From NCBI RefSeq assembly GCF_041146795.1, contig NC_135175.1, positions 28,737,075 to 28,801,074 on the forward strand: a stretch of 64,000 nt of DNA. The letters run 5' to 3'. Source of the DNA: Maylandia zebra (taxonomy: Eukaryota; Chordata; Actinopteri; Cichliformes; Cichlidae). Below are positions 27,401-41,100 of the stretch, one piece after another (the stretch's first letter is position 1; every line of letters begins with the position of its first letter). Both the position numbers and the translations under genes were made by a program. The notes below the pieces were generated by a model. That model did no database searches. It was not told the DNA's origin and saw only the letters and a program-made list of their open reading frames with translations.

Positions 27401-29123
27401 TATCCATTCTGAGCCATTTAAACATTAATCGGAGCGATATTGCAGTGTCTGACCCCATATTTATGGATTGCTGAAGGCCTGGTAATTTACACTCATCATT
27501 TATTGACCAGATAAATCTTTCACTCAGAGATAAAAGATAGAATCAGCTTCATAATGTTGAGATAAAAGTGAATCATAGGACTATACAATTGGTTTTGTGT
27601 GCTTTAAGTGCACAATGTGATGTGGTAAAGTGTTTTATTTTGAGAAAAACAGGGGCTATTTTATTATCTCAACACAACACATTTGAAAGCCTGTCATCAG
27701 AATTATGTTTATTCAATAATGGAGGGATTTTTCGAAGACAACGAAACAGGCTTGTTGTGGTTGGAAAACATTGGCTAGAGAGCATTATTATGACCAAGAA
27801 CGATTTTGTTACCTTCTTCAAAGACAAGGATCAGGTGTGTGACCACTCAATGTCAGTTTCTGTCTTCAAAGTGACTTTTGTGCATCAAAACAGCAATAAA
27901 AAGACAAGACAGAGTCAATCTACCACCTCTCTGCAGTTGAATGGGGTCAGGCTGGCTGCTGTTTGTCATAAATTGGCAATCATGAAACTCTTGCAGTCTA
28001 GATACATAAATATTCATGTTAACCAGAAATTTACGTTACATTCATAATCTCGCCAGAGCCTCATTGATTTGAAACAGAAATTCCTGCACAATTAGTGATG
28101 TGGGTGCTGAAGGACAGTGATTTAACTGTAAACTGACACAGGCACTCGTCAGTTTACAGTTATATACACCAGAATACGGCCAGATGTCCTCTATTGCAAA
28201 GAGATGTATCGCAGATGAGTAGCGCACATGGGAGCTCACTGGCGCAGATTGATTGCAACATGTTGGCTGTCTTTCTGCCTTTATAAATTAGAAAGGAGTT
28301 ATTTGAAAACTTGATTGTTTGCCATCAGACAGCCTGTGCAGTCAACTTGACTGTGCTTGCCCACAGGTTGAAGGGGTTGCACGCGCAATTGTTGCAATGT
28401 ACTTTTAATCTGTAATGCAGTCCCTCAGCAACTCCTGATTTTTCTCATTTTTTTTCATAGTGGCCAGAATTTCCCTCTTATTTTTAGGCTAGTGCAACTA
28501 AGCTAGTAGTCAATTTTCTTCCAGTTGACTCTTTTCCCCATAGACAGTGGATGGGGTTGTGCTGGTAATGACTATGACTATGATTACATAGAGATACCCC
28601 TGACATCAAACAGGGTTGCAAATTTTGAGGCTGAGGCTTTGAGGAATGTTCATATTGCGTATAAATCTATGCCAAAATGTCTTGGAACCAGCTGATTTTG
28701 ATGGCCTCATTATGCCAGGTTTTATTTATTTATTTATCTTCATTTGAGAATGCACTAAAAGTCCTTTTCATTCCCATTAATAATAAATCTCTTTTGAAAA
28801 ACTTGTATTTGTAAGCCTGTAAATAGATTTGGCATTAGCCCAGATATGATGTAAGCATTTGCAGGCAAGCTTAGAAGCCTTGCCAGCTTGTCTAATGTTT
28901 ACATTCATCTGCAAGACTGCAAGGCATCAGACTTTCCATGCTAATGACTCAGGCCATCCTCCAGCCAAGGTCAAACTGAGGGTCACACTGCTGCTGAGGA
29001 GGAATGAGGTCTTAAGCTGTGCCTGTCGCTGTGCAGCAGATTTGATGCTAACGGGTGAAAAGGTTGGCAAATAATCTCCCAGGGCTTGAATATCCTCTTG
29101 CTTGCAATGTTGTCTTAATCCAT

Positions 29124-29165
<42 letters not shown>

Positions 29166-32100
29166 TAGTAATATGCAGACAGCAGAAATGGAGAGAGAAG
29201 GGAGAAAAGAAGAAAAGCAAAATTAAAAAAGAGGAAATGCAGCCAAGAGTGCTATTGGGCTGTGTGTAATAGTCGTGTGTTCTGTCATCTGTTGGCTGTC
29301 TGATTATTGAGGCTGTACTGATACTGACACATCCTGCAGTGTGACGCAGCCCAAGGAAATGGCTGTTTATTAGGCTCTGGTGTGCCCAGATAAAAACCCG
29401 CTGTTGCTTTGATTTTACTTGTGTTTGCCCCTTAGATATTTGGCTAGATGAATGTTTGCATCGAGAGGCTTGTTTGTAGGGGTGGTTTCTGTTTATCAGT
29501 CTGTTTGTGTCAGACTCTGCAGGAGATAGAGTAACCACATAATCAACACTTGTGCACTGGAAAGAGAAAGATTAGTAAAGGGTGTGAAAATATGGGCTTG
29601 TCTGAAACAGACGGGAGAAATAGTTTGTCGGTGGATGTGAGTCATGCTGTTTGGAGATTATCAGACAAAATAAGATCCGTCACTTAAGAAACATCTGAAA
29701 TGTTTAGGACTAGACTGACAACTTGTATTTGGACCTTCTACTTCTCAATGTTACCAATTGTGGTAGTAGAGAACTGTCTTAATCGAGATCATTTTTAGCA
29801 CATTTCTATGTGAATTTCAATTGTGTTGAGTTACCTAAAATCAAACATCCATCCATCCTACCATTTTCTTCCACTTATCCCAAGTTGGGTCATGGTGGCA
29901 GCAGGCTAAGAAGGATATCACAGATGTCCTTCTTCCCATCCACACTTTTCTGTTCCTCCTGGGGATTTCCAAGGTATTCCCAGTCCAGATAAGATATACA
30001 TTTGGGTCTACCTCACCTCCTCCCAGTTGTGCATGCCCAGAAGACCTCCAAAAGGAGCCACTCAGTAGGCCTCCTAACCAGATGTCCAAACCACTTCAAC
30101 TGGCTCGTTTCGACATACAGGAACAGCACGTCTACTCCAAGATCCCTCCAAAAGTCTGACATCCTCGTCCTATTTCTAAGGCTGAGCCACCCTTTGGTTG
30201 CTTGTATTCGTGACCTTACTCTTTCGGTCATCGCTCATATTTCATGACCATGCAGAGGGTGATGGTTGGGAGACAATAGACGGACTGGTAAATTTAAAGC
30301 TTCAATTTTCAGCTTAGCTCTCTCTTCATTACATCAGTCTGGTACAATACCTGCAGTACTTCTAGTGCCGCATCAGCATCAGCAGTACTGCCCCAGCTTG
30401 CCCAACTCTCACTTGAATTAGACACTTGAATTACCTTGCTTGAAGTCTCTCTCCCCCAATCCAGAGGAATCATTCCCTCTGTTTTCTGGCAGAAAACCAT
30501 ACCCTCAGGTTAGAAGGTGCTGACTTTTATCCCAGCCATTTCACACTTGGCTTGAAACCAGTTCAGTGCATAGTGAAGGTCACGCTCTGATGAAGCCAAC
30601 AGAACCACATCATCCGCAAAAAGTAAGGATGCTGTTCTGAGGTTCTCATAGCAGACACCCTCCTCACTCTGTCTACACCTTGAGATGTGACAAAGGGTAA
30701 CCACCCAACACTGACTGAAAATGTGCTATCACTTTGGTTAGACATGGACCTGAAGTCCAGAACAATGGAGTCTAATTGTTGTTTCTATTGTAATATTGAC
30801 ATTTTACAGTCATAAAAATAACAAATACTGACAGTGAAGCTAATAAAAACTAATAATTATTTTTGGCCACTTTGTACTAGTGTAAGAAGTTTAGCGTTTT
30901 CTGTTGTATGTGTAATGAGGCCAAAATTAAATGTAATTACGTACCTGCAATTATTTAGATTCAGTGAAACGTTTTTACGTTTAGGTCCAACTTCAAGCTG
31001 CCCCTGTGTATAACACTGAACTGACTGTATTTACTTCTAGTGCTCTGACAAAGGCTCTGTTCCAAAGCACGTATTTCTTTTTTGATGTGAGACAGATTGT
31101 GAGTATTTTGTTCTCGCTGACTAGGACATTTGAAGTGTGGTATTTTGTCTTTTTCTTTACCTTATCCTATATTTTGTGGGGAGTGTAGCATTAAAGTGGT
31201 ACTCATAAGAGACCGAAGAAGTTACAAAATTGAAGAAGTTTAAGCTCAAAATTGCTGGACCTTATGTTTTGCAGACTGCAGTTCAGTAAGTGTCTGCTAT
31301 AGGCAGCAGAAGCCATAACGTTATGTCTGGACTGGACGCTGTTCAACTTTGTGAAAAATGTCACTATCCTCATGAGGTTTGAGGTCTATATTTCAAAGTA
31401 AATTGGCTTGCACCTTATAACTAGAAAAACTAAATGCCGACTTTACAAAGCGTGTTTGAGGAAAGAATAAAAACATGCATCAGTTTAACCTTGTAAACCC
31501 ACAAATGCTGTTTTCTGCAGTCATCCCTCTATTTTTAAAAACTGTAACATGTTCACATCGCATCTTTTTGTTAATGTGCAAAATGCTGGGCTTATGTTGA
31601 AGCTACTTATCAAGTTCTTGGTTAGAGGAAACTCTTTACCTTATCGTGTAAAGTGTCCTGCTCTGACTTGTGTTGCCAGTTGATGCTAGATAAATATAAC
31701 TGAACTGAAATGACAGGAAGTGAACTGTTGCAAAATGTGTAGCTGTAAAGTGGCTAAATCCTCTTGTATCTTTTTAAAATCTCCTTTCTGAATATAAACC
31801 TGCAAAACCAATGCCCTGTAATACAGTGTTCATCCTTCGGTTTCCTAAGCCAGATCTACAAACAGATTATTTGCAGGCTTTGTAGATGCTTTGCAAAATC
31901 TCACTTCTTCTGTCATGTGCTTCTCTGCTAATGCTTAATTATCACTTGCAACACATCCTCAATCTACACACTGATAGTTGTGCTGTATTTAGTATCAGCT
32001 ACTTTATTGTCATATTTTTGTGGCGCTATGGCTGGAAGATTTTCATGCCATCTAACCAGTTTGGTTGTTGGCAAGCCAGAATAAAGGGCTAGCAGGGCTT

Positions 32101-35100
32101 GACCATGCCAGGTATATGTAGTTGTATTCAATGCCGTGCTCTGTGGTTAAAATTTACTTAATTGGACATATCAAACATTGATTTGTGTAGTTTTTTGTTT
32201 GTTTGTTTGTTTGTTTGTTTTGGCAGAGGTGACTGGTGGGTTAATGCAAATGTTATAGCTCGTATAGATACAAATGTCAAAAACACAACTCATCTCAAAG
32301 AGAAAAATAGCTGGACTCCAAAACAGAGGAGCAGTGACCTAGAAGTATGCACCAGACACTAAAGACAAAGGTAGGCTTTCCCTCTGTGCTGCATTGCTTC
32401 TTCACCTTGTGTTTGGCATGTTTCTCTGCTGCCCTCTGTTGGATGCATGTGGTCATTTTTTTCTAAACACTGAGAAGGATTCGTGGTGTTATTGTGCCAC
32501 AGTTTACGGAATATTTGCAGCATTTTTATATTTTTTTTTGTATCCTGTTAATGTTTTTTTTTTAAATCACATATTTGCAACCTTGGATGTCTGATTTTCT
32601 TTTTTTCTTGTTAGCTCAGCTTTCCTGAGTCTGTCACCTTGCACTCATTATTTTCCAATGGCCGCTTGACTTATGGCATCTCATGCATTAATAATGTCCT
32701 CTACTCAGTGTATAATGTAGTCTGCACACCAGGATGGAGAACATGGACAAAGGAGATGAGCCTCCGACAGCTCACCTTCGTATTCGTCACAATGAGGTGG
32801 GCTGTAAAAAGACAGGAGATGTGATCTCATTACTTAAGAGAGAAAATGAGAGCTGGCTCATTAAAAGTGGTTCGCTCACAGCCTCTTCTCTTGGTTTCTC
32901 TTTTGTCCCTGCACATTCTTTTGTAATCACACACCTATCAGGACACTTCCAGAGATGTAACTGCTTTCTCCTTGACTGGCCAAGGTGACTGGGCGTCCCC
33001 AGCCGAGTGGATCTGACAGCTCGGCCGTTCCACTCCGCGCGGAAAGCCTTTTAAGCTGCCGCCGGTGAAGTTGGCACGCAGCGGTAGAATTGGCCATGCG
33101 GGAAATCATTTTTATATTTTATTTTATTTTTCACCATTTGAAAATGCAATCAGTGCTTTGTTGTCCTATGCTGCTCTGTTCAGCATCAGACAGTGAGATC
33201 CAATCATTCCCCACTGAGCACTGCCAGCAGGGTGCAAGTGGGCACACAAGGGAGACTAAAAGAGCAAAGACTAATGGGACTAAAGGCTTCCATTAGCCTT
33301 TTTCCTTATAATGTTACTTCCGCAGGGATGTGTATTGTTTCAGGTTCTTTAAGGGAATCTATTCAGCTCATTTTCAACTCATATTTTTGTTTACAACAAC
33401 AACAACTCTCTACAAGTGTAGCTTTGCATGATTCACAATTCACAATAATTCTTATATAACTTATACTGACCCTTGGTGCAGCTACAGTGTATTCCCTTCC
33501 TTCTCTTTATACGCCTGATTGGTTGCGTTTGGCAAACAATAGTTTTGAACAGCAGGTGGGTGGGCCTTGTGTTTTGACAGTAACTGAGATTTCCATGTTG
33601 GGGATATCCCCACCCTTTAACTTCATACAGATCCAAGCATAGAAATAACTGCCTGAAATAGAGTGTTTAAAGCACTTCAAATGCTCATTTTAGCTAATTT
33701 AAGACTAATTTACTTCTCCATAATATGGAGAAGTAAATTATCTATTGCAAGCATTGCAAGCATTACATATATCTATTGCAAGCATATTATGCTTGCAATA
33801 GATATATGTACATATATATAGATAGATACTATATGACAAAATAAGGCAAACAATAGTCTGAAACAGTGAAACACATGAAACAGTGTCCATCAGTAGAAGG
33901 TTACAAGCACAACTACTTTTGCAGAACTGTGTAAGAGAACAATGTACATAGGCGTTTGTACCGGAGGTGTTTGACAAATGATGCTGCATATCAAGTAATT
34001 CCACCAAGCGATGCGTGGTTAATGAAAATGCAAATTGGTAGTTGATGTTGTTAATTCCCCAAAGCCAGCACCCAGTCCCACAGATAAACAGCATTAATGA
34101 AGTTTTAATTGCAAAAGTTGATATAAATGTAGCTAGTGGCAGGCTGTAACAATGAGTCGGAGTGTTTTTGATATCGTCTGCATTGTCGCCACAGACTTAG
34201 TAATGAAGTAGGATTGTCAAGGCTATGCTTTATGCTGCCAAAAAGTTCCCTCAGTGAGATTTTATTTGCATAATTTCCTAATGAGACACTCTGTGTTGAC
34301 AGACGCAATTGTGTGTGTCTGTCTGTCTGTCTTTGTGTTGCAAAGGAGATGAAGGACCTAGACTGCTCTCATTTCCCCATTATTCTCTCTGTATATGTAA
34401 AACAGGAGTGTCTGTGATCGCTGTGTTATTTTATGTGGACACGCTTGCACACAGAGGGGCTCGGGGGAAATGTCTAGGTCACCGACCTGAAATGAGCTGA
34501 GCCTCTTGCTGAAAATGGTACACACAGAAATGTAGTAACGACCCAGAAAGTTATCTGCGCTGTGGTACCTGGTGAGAAAGTGCTGTTAGGTTTATTTCAG
34601 GGAAATGTAGCTGAGTTCTATTTTGGTCAGCATGCTGTGTACTGAGATTAAATGCTGTTGTGATTTATGACTTCAAACTTTTGGGTAGCAAGTGGTTTCA
34701 CATGTAGGTTTGACAGATAGTGAGTGGGAGATTCCAAATTTAGCAGCTCAGGCACAAAGTATAGTTGTATGTATAGTATGTTGCTGAGAGGACAAAAAGG
34801 GTAACTTTGAATCTTTTATCAGTTTGACCAAATTAGGGAAATAGTCAGCAGTAGTATTTTAAAAATAATCCTCAATGCTTCTCCTTCCCCTATTCATACA
34901 AACACTCATCCACCAATTGTGGCTCAGTGTCCTGACCAAGGGCACTTTGGCATGTGGAGGATTTAAGAAAAACTTGCTCTTTCACCTGAATAGTTGAGGG
35001 ATTTTCTACTTTCAGGAGGGAGTTATCATACTGTTTAGCCCTGACTTGTCAAAAGGAAAAGAAAGTCAAGCATAAGTCACATATGCTGACCAGTGGGAGA

Positions 35101-38100
35101 AAGAAAAGGGAGGCAAACCAATACAAATAGTGCTAGTAATCATAAAGAGCATTTATAAATTTCAAAATGCAGTTTTTCCCCAGAACACCTGCTCCATTAT
35201 AATCCCAACAAGTAACAACCGTGTGATGCTGTTGGCCTGCAGCTATGTAATTAACTTTTGTCTTTGCTGTTGGATTGTGTTATTCACTATGATTATGATT
35301 GATGGTCATTTTCTATTTGCTCTTCCAGAGGAGATTTTCCAGTCCCACATTGCCCATTGGTGGTCTCCAGATGGTGCCAGGTTAGCATACGCCACCATCA
35401 ATGACACCTTGGTGCCCAGGATGGAGCTGCCAATGTTTACAGGCTCACCCTACCCAATAGGGAAAGAGTACCATTACCCTAAGGTATACTTTTTCCTTCT
35501 TTAAACATCTGTACTGATGCAGATAGTTTAAATTATAGAAATAGAATGGTTTAAGCAAAGTGTTTTTATGTTTTGCTTTGTTTTTTTATGGGATATTATG
35601 CTCAGTTACTCACTTTGTTTTCATTCTGATCAGGCTGGAGAGGAAAATCCAGTCATCACTCTTTATGTCGTGAACCTTAACGGCCCTCTGCACACCATTG
35701 AAATGAGGAGGCCTGATGATCCCAGGATAGGGTGAGTCATCCAAAACTATCAAACAGTCTACCTCTGTGCTCAGTCAACCGATGCACATTTTACACATCG
35801 TAGATTTGGCTCAGATTTGCAGTCACATAAAACCGGTGGAAAATCATTGGCTTTTTTTTTTTTTTTGGCATATCTGTACAAACAGTCAAGATGTGATTGC
35901 AGGACAGACTTTAAGCTTCAGTTAAAGAGGGTTTATAACTTTTGTAGGATTTAGAGTATTTAGAGTCCCCAGTTCAGATAAATATTTTTTAATGAATCAT
36001 TAATTATGTATATTATGTAAATCAGTAACAACAATAACTTAAAATGTAAAGTAAAACAAGTAAAGGTTAAAAATACATCTAATCAGGGACTTGTAACTGA
36101 TGTAAGTGGCTTCCCTGCCGACCCATCCAGTGTCCAAATATGGAGATTTATACCTTTCCTGTACATGGATGAAAAATGAGGATGAAAAAATTTTTTATGT
36201 TCAGAATCACAAATCTGTAGATCAACAGAAAAGTCCTAAATATGAGTTGTATATACATGTGTTATCATAGGTGATGCAAAGCAATATGGATTTTTGGATA
36301 ATAAAATATTTTTGAATACAGTATATTACAGAGTCATAGTGGGTATTTTTATTATATGATATGCTGCACAGACTGGGGGATTTTCTGTCCCCAGTGATGC
36401 ATTTTTCCTTAATAGGGTGTTGTGTTTAAGTTTAATGCCTCTATTTAGTCTCTTCATATTTACAGCCTATTTTTCCACCTCTTTATACACTGCTTGATTT
36501 CTCTGTGTTCAGATGCAACCACTTTTTCCATCATCTTATTTTTACCCGCATTGCAGCTGATACCAACGATAATAAATGCTAAATATGCTTTCTGTTTGCC
36601 AGTGAGTACTATGTGACCATGGTGAAATGGGCCACCACCACCAAACTAGCCATTAATTGGCTGAACAGAGCACAGAACATCTCAATCCTCACACTATGTC
36701 AGGCTACAACGGGAGTCTGCACTAAGGTGAGCACAGTGTGCATGGCACATGTGCCGCAAGTATGAAAGGCTGTTTCTTTATCCCAACTGAAGTCTGTTTA
36801 TCTGTTTCCACAGAAACACGAAGATGAAAGTGAAGGGTGGCTCCACAGGCAGGTGAGAATGATAATACACACGTGTGTGTAAGGTAGATTTAGAGTATTA
36901 AGGCACTGAGGTACTTATCCTTTCCTTTGTAGCAGTCATTAAATTATAGCCACTGTTTACTTGCTTTGTTGCCTGGCATTTCTTGCCTGACGACATGCAC
37001 AGTCATTAAATTCAAGCTTTAAATTTAACATGGCTTTGTTCCAAGCAGTGTATGCTGTCTTTTTAAATTATAATGCGGGAATGCCAGTATAATTACTGCA
37101 TTAAGCAGCCTGCGTATTTAGTTGTCTGTAGCAGTCTTTATTTTATGTCTTGTTAAGTGAAAACACTTAGATCAACCCTCTCTGTGTATTCAGAATGAGA
37201 AGCCGCTCTTTTCCAAAGATGGTCTGAAGCTGTTCTTCACACGGGCCATTCCTCAAGGAGGCAGGGGCAAATTCTTTCACATCTCCATGTCCATCTCCCA
37301 GGTGAGAGAATATTTGTATGCCAAGTATTTGCATCACTAACATGAAGTTAACTTGGAACTGATGAACCTTTCATATCAAACTTTCAAAAAGTGTGGCCCA
37401 TATTAATGAAAAATTGTTTGAAAGACATTTTGCATACATAATTCCTTCTAGATGATTATTTGCAGCAGTTTCTGTCACCTGTAAATTGCCAAGGTGGTAC
37501 ATCTGATGTTTTGTACAGTGATTGTAGTGAAATATTTGTCCTGTTCCTGTCACATACAGAAACTGTTGGTGGCATTGGAGGATAACTATCATATTTTTGC
37601 TGTTTTTGCTTCTCTACACCCACAGCCCAACATTAGTACAGACACACTGCAATCTATCACATCTGGAGACTGGGATGTCACTCAAGTTCTGGCCTACAAC
37701 GAGGAGAACCAACTAATGTGAGCATGCACAAACCCCCAAGCCGCCACCAGAACTCAATCATACTAAAAAGCATGTTACCACACATTTGCAACTGGTTACA
37801 TTTACTCTATACTCACCACCCACTTTGTTAGATACACCTGTTCAACTGCACATTAACGCAAACATCTAATTGGGTTATGTAACCTCAAAAATATCTGCAG
37901 AACTTTAAACCAAGCTTTGAATGGCAAAGAAAAATTATTTAGCTTACTTTGACTGTGGCGTGGTTGTTGGTGCCAGGCAGGTTGATCTGTTGATATTTAC
38001 CCATACTCTCTTCATCTACATTTCTTTGGGTTTACAGAGAATGGTCAAAAAAATGAAAAATATCCAGTTAACAATAGCTCCCTGGGTGAAAATGCCTCGT

Positions 38101-41100
38101 TGATGCCAGTGGTCAGGATAGAATTCCAAGAGTGCTTTGAGCTGATAGGAAGTCAACAGTAACTCAAGTAACAACTCACCACAACTAAGATATGCAGAAG
38201 AGAATCTCTGAATGCACAACACATTGAACCTTGATGGGGTACAGCAGCAGATGACCACACTGAGTGCCACTCCAATAAGCTTAGAATAAACTGAGGTTAC
38301 AATTCACACCAAAATTGGGCAACAGAAGATTGGAAAACCCAAATGGAATTCACGGTCACCAGATCTGGATCCAGGTATCACCTTTGTGATATAAGAGAAC
38401 AGGAGATTTGCACTGTGGCATCTGCAGACAAATCTGCAGCAACTGTGTGACGCTATCATGTCAATATGGACCAAAATCTCTAAGAATTTTTCCAGCACCT
38501 TGATGAATCTATGTCATTAAGAATTAAGACAGGATTGAAGGCAAAAGGGTGCCCAACCCATAACTTGCAAGGTACGCTTGAAGAGTCTTATGTGGTCATA
38601 AATGATAAACAGATAAACAAGGTTAGAAATTCAGCACCATGGACAGAGGCAAGCCCATTGTTTCAGTGGTTTGACAATAAAATCATTCTTCATTTTTATT
38701 ATAGGTATATATGGTCTTTAGGGCTGAAATATTGGGAAATAGATGCTCTACTGTGCCACCTCAAACAATTCCACACAACAAACTGCCCTGAATGCACACA
38801 CATAAAAACTGCCTCGAGTCTCCATTGCACCCATGAGGAGTGTGACTCATTCCCATCACTCCCTGATAATTACACTCCCACTGTGATCTGACTAATAATA
38901 ATAATAATGGATTGGATTGATATAGCGCTTTTCAAGGCACCCAAAGCGCTTTACAATGCCACTATTCAGTCACTCTCACATTCACACACTGGTGGAGGCA
39001 AGCTACGGTTGTAGCCACAGCTGCCCTGGGGCAGACTGACAGAAGCGAGGCTGCCATATCGCGCCATCGGCCCCTCTGGCCAACACCAGTAGGCAAGTAG
39101 GGTAAAGTGTCTTGCCCAAGGACACAACGACCAGGACAGAGAGCCCCGGGATCGAACCGGCAACCTTCCGGTTACAGATACGCTTCCCAACCCCTTGAGC
39201 CACGGTCGCCCCGGACTAACATGACTTCACATATTTATACCCTCATCCAAACATATATAGACACACAGTTCCTCTTTTTCCCTGAGAGTTGCAGGGATTT
39301 GAAAAAATCCCAGCCAAATGGGGGTAAGATTTGTCCCATTTCTGTTCTGGGTTCTTTTATAAAACATCTTTTCTAGTCGGGGTATTACTGGGGTAGTCCC
39401 AAAGCTGACTGGGGAACACAGCTCTGCTAAAGTCACAGAGTAGACCAAAAATAACAATTATACATGACTGTCATTCCATTTTTGCGTTTTTTATGTTTAC
39501 ACAGATACTTCTTGAGCACTGAAGATGGTCCAAAGCGAAGGCATCTGTACAGGTATTAGCTGTTCGAACTTACACTGCACTTGAAAAACTAGTGGCTTTG
39601 ATAGTTGGGAAAAAGTGTTTTTTAGTTTCAATGTTAAAAACAAACACTCATATTTATTTCCATAGTGCGGACACATTTGGTTCATTCAACCGTCGCTGTC
39701 TGACCTGCGCCTTGTCCAACAGCTGTGGATATATCAGTGGCTCCTTCAGCCTCAACATGAGCTACTTCCTGCTCAACTGCCAAGGTAGTACCATGTGTGA
39801 ATTCAGCCTCTGTTTAGCTTATCCACTTAAAGATGTCACACAGGACTCTCTTTTAACAATGACAATGAAGTTACAAAGTGCATGAGTGCAAACTTTTAAA
39901 ATGGGCATTGCTATTTTTATTACATCACAGTGTGCCCTATGTGCAAGGAGACAATGCAATTCTGTGATGATAAATCAGCCATCATATAAATGGCCAATCC
40001 TCCAGTTTGCATTTCTTATTTGTTTATACCTTCAGGGACAATACACATTAATCAACATTACTACAAGTGTACCAGTGAGTTTACTAGATTACCACTGGGT
40101 AATTTTTCAACTGTTGACCCCTGGCCAGATGTTAAATTAGCCTTTAAAAGCATAAATGAATATTTAAAAGCCTCAAAACAGTAAAAAGCTTTAGAAAGAA
40201 GAAGTCGAAAGAGAAGTGCAGGCTGTTAAAATGCAACCACATAATATCCTGTTGTATTACACATGATAAGCATAAGCCAGAGGGTACACATTGGATACAA
40301 TGTCATATTGTGTCATAATGTTAAGCTTTAAAATTTTGTTTGTTTTGAAGTTTATATGATAATAAATTAGCTACACTTAAGAGAATACACATCCTACACT
40401 GCTAGTCATGTATGTGTCCTTTGACTTACTGTAATAATTTAATCACATAAAAGGGATCGCTTTTGTAGTCATTGCTATAGGTGTGTCTGTTGGTTCAAAG
40501 TGGTTTCTCTCAGTAATCTGTAGCTTGGTGTACTTGAATGCACATTCAAGTAATGCTTTTATTAAGCTTCAACATCTGTCTGATGTTGAAGATTTAGCAT
40601 CAGACAGATGTTAAAATCAGGGTCACACCAAATGTGAAAAATCTCCAAGATCAGTTTTTGTAATATGATAAATCGAGTACTATATCTTACGAAAAGGCCT
40701 GGAGAAAGATGTACGGGCATTTTTTTTTTCAGTTCGATGGCCTATAAAGTTACATGACATACAAAATTATAATATATATAATATACATTATAAAAAAATA
40801 TAATTTCATGTGTTTATGTATGTTTTACAGCTTATAGAAGCCAAGGATTTCAGCCAATTCTGCTCCAGTCATATGTGTAAAGACGATAAAACACACCATT
40901 TTAGTATATAATGCTAATAGGTCAAAGGTCACAGTCACACAGATTAGGAAAAGGCTTTAGTTTCCACTGGATCATCTCCAAACTTCAAATCATTGTGGGA
41001 CAAGCACTTTCTTTGAGCTCTTTAAAATATTTTTTTCAGTACAGCAGTGTATGACTTCACCATGACACACAAAGGATTAATATATCACACTAGATTTCCA

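Noticed and set aside
27568..28047. Plus-strand open frame of 159 codons in a DPP6 intron
   Set aside because: No recognisable domain, composition like surrounding AT-rich DNA, no splice context; likely chance.
28927..29538. Minus-strand open frame of 203 codons
   Set aside because: It runs through a (TG)n microsatellite that supplies a Thr-His run, and no family resemblance is seen.
38511..38891. Plus-strand open frame of 126 codons
   Set aside because: Its first part is the tail of a decayed Tc1 transposase and the rest is intron sequence.
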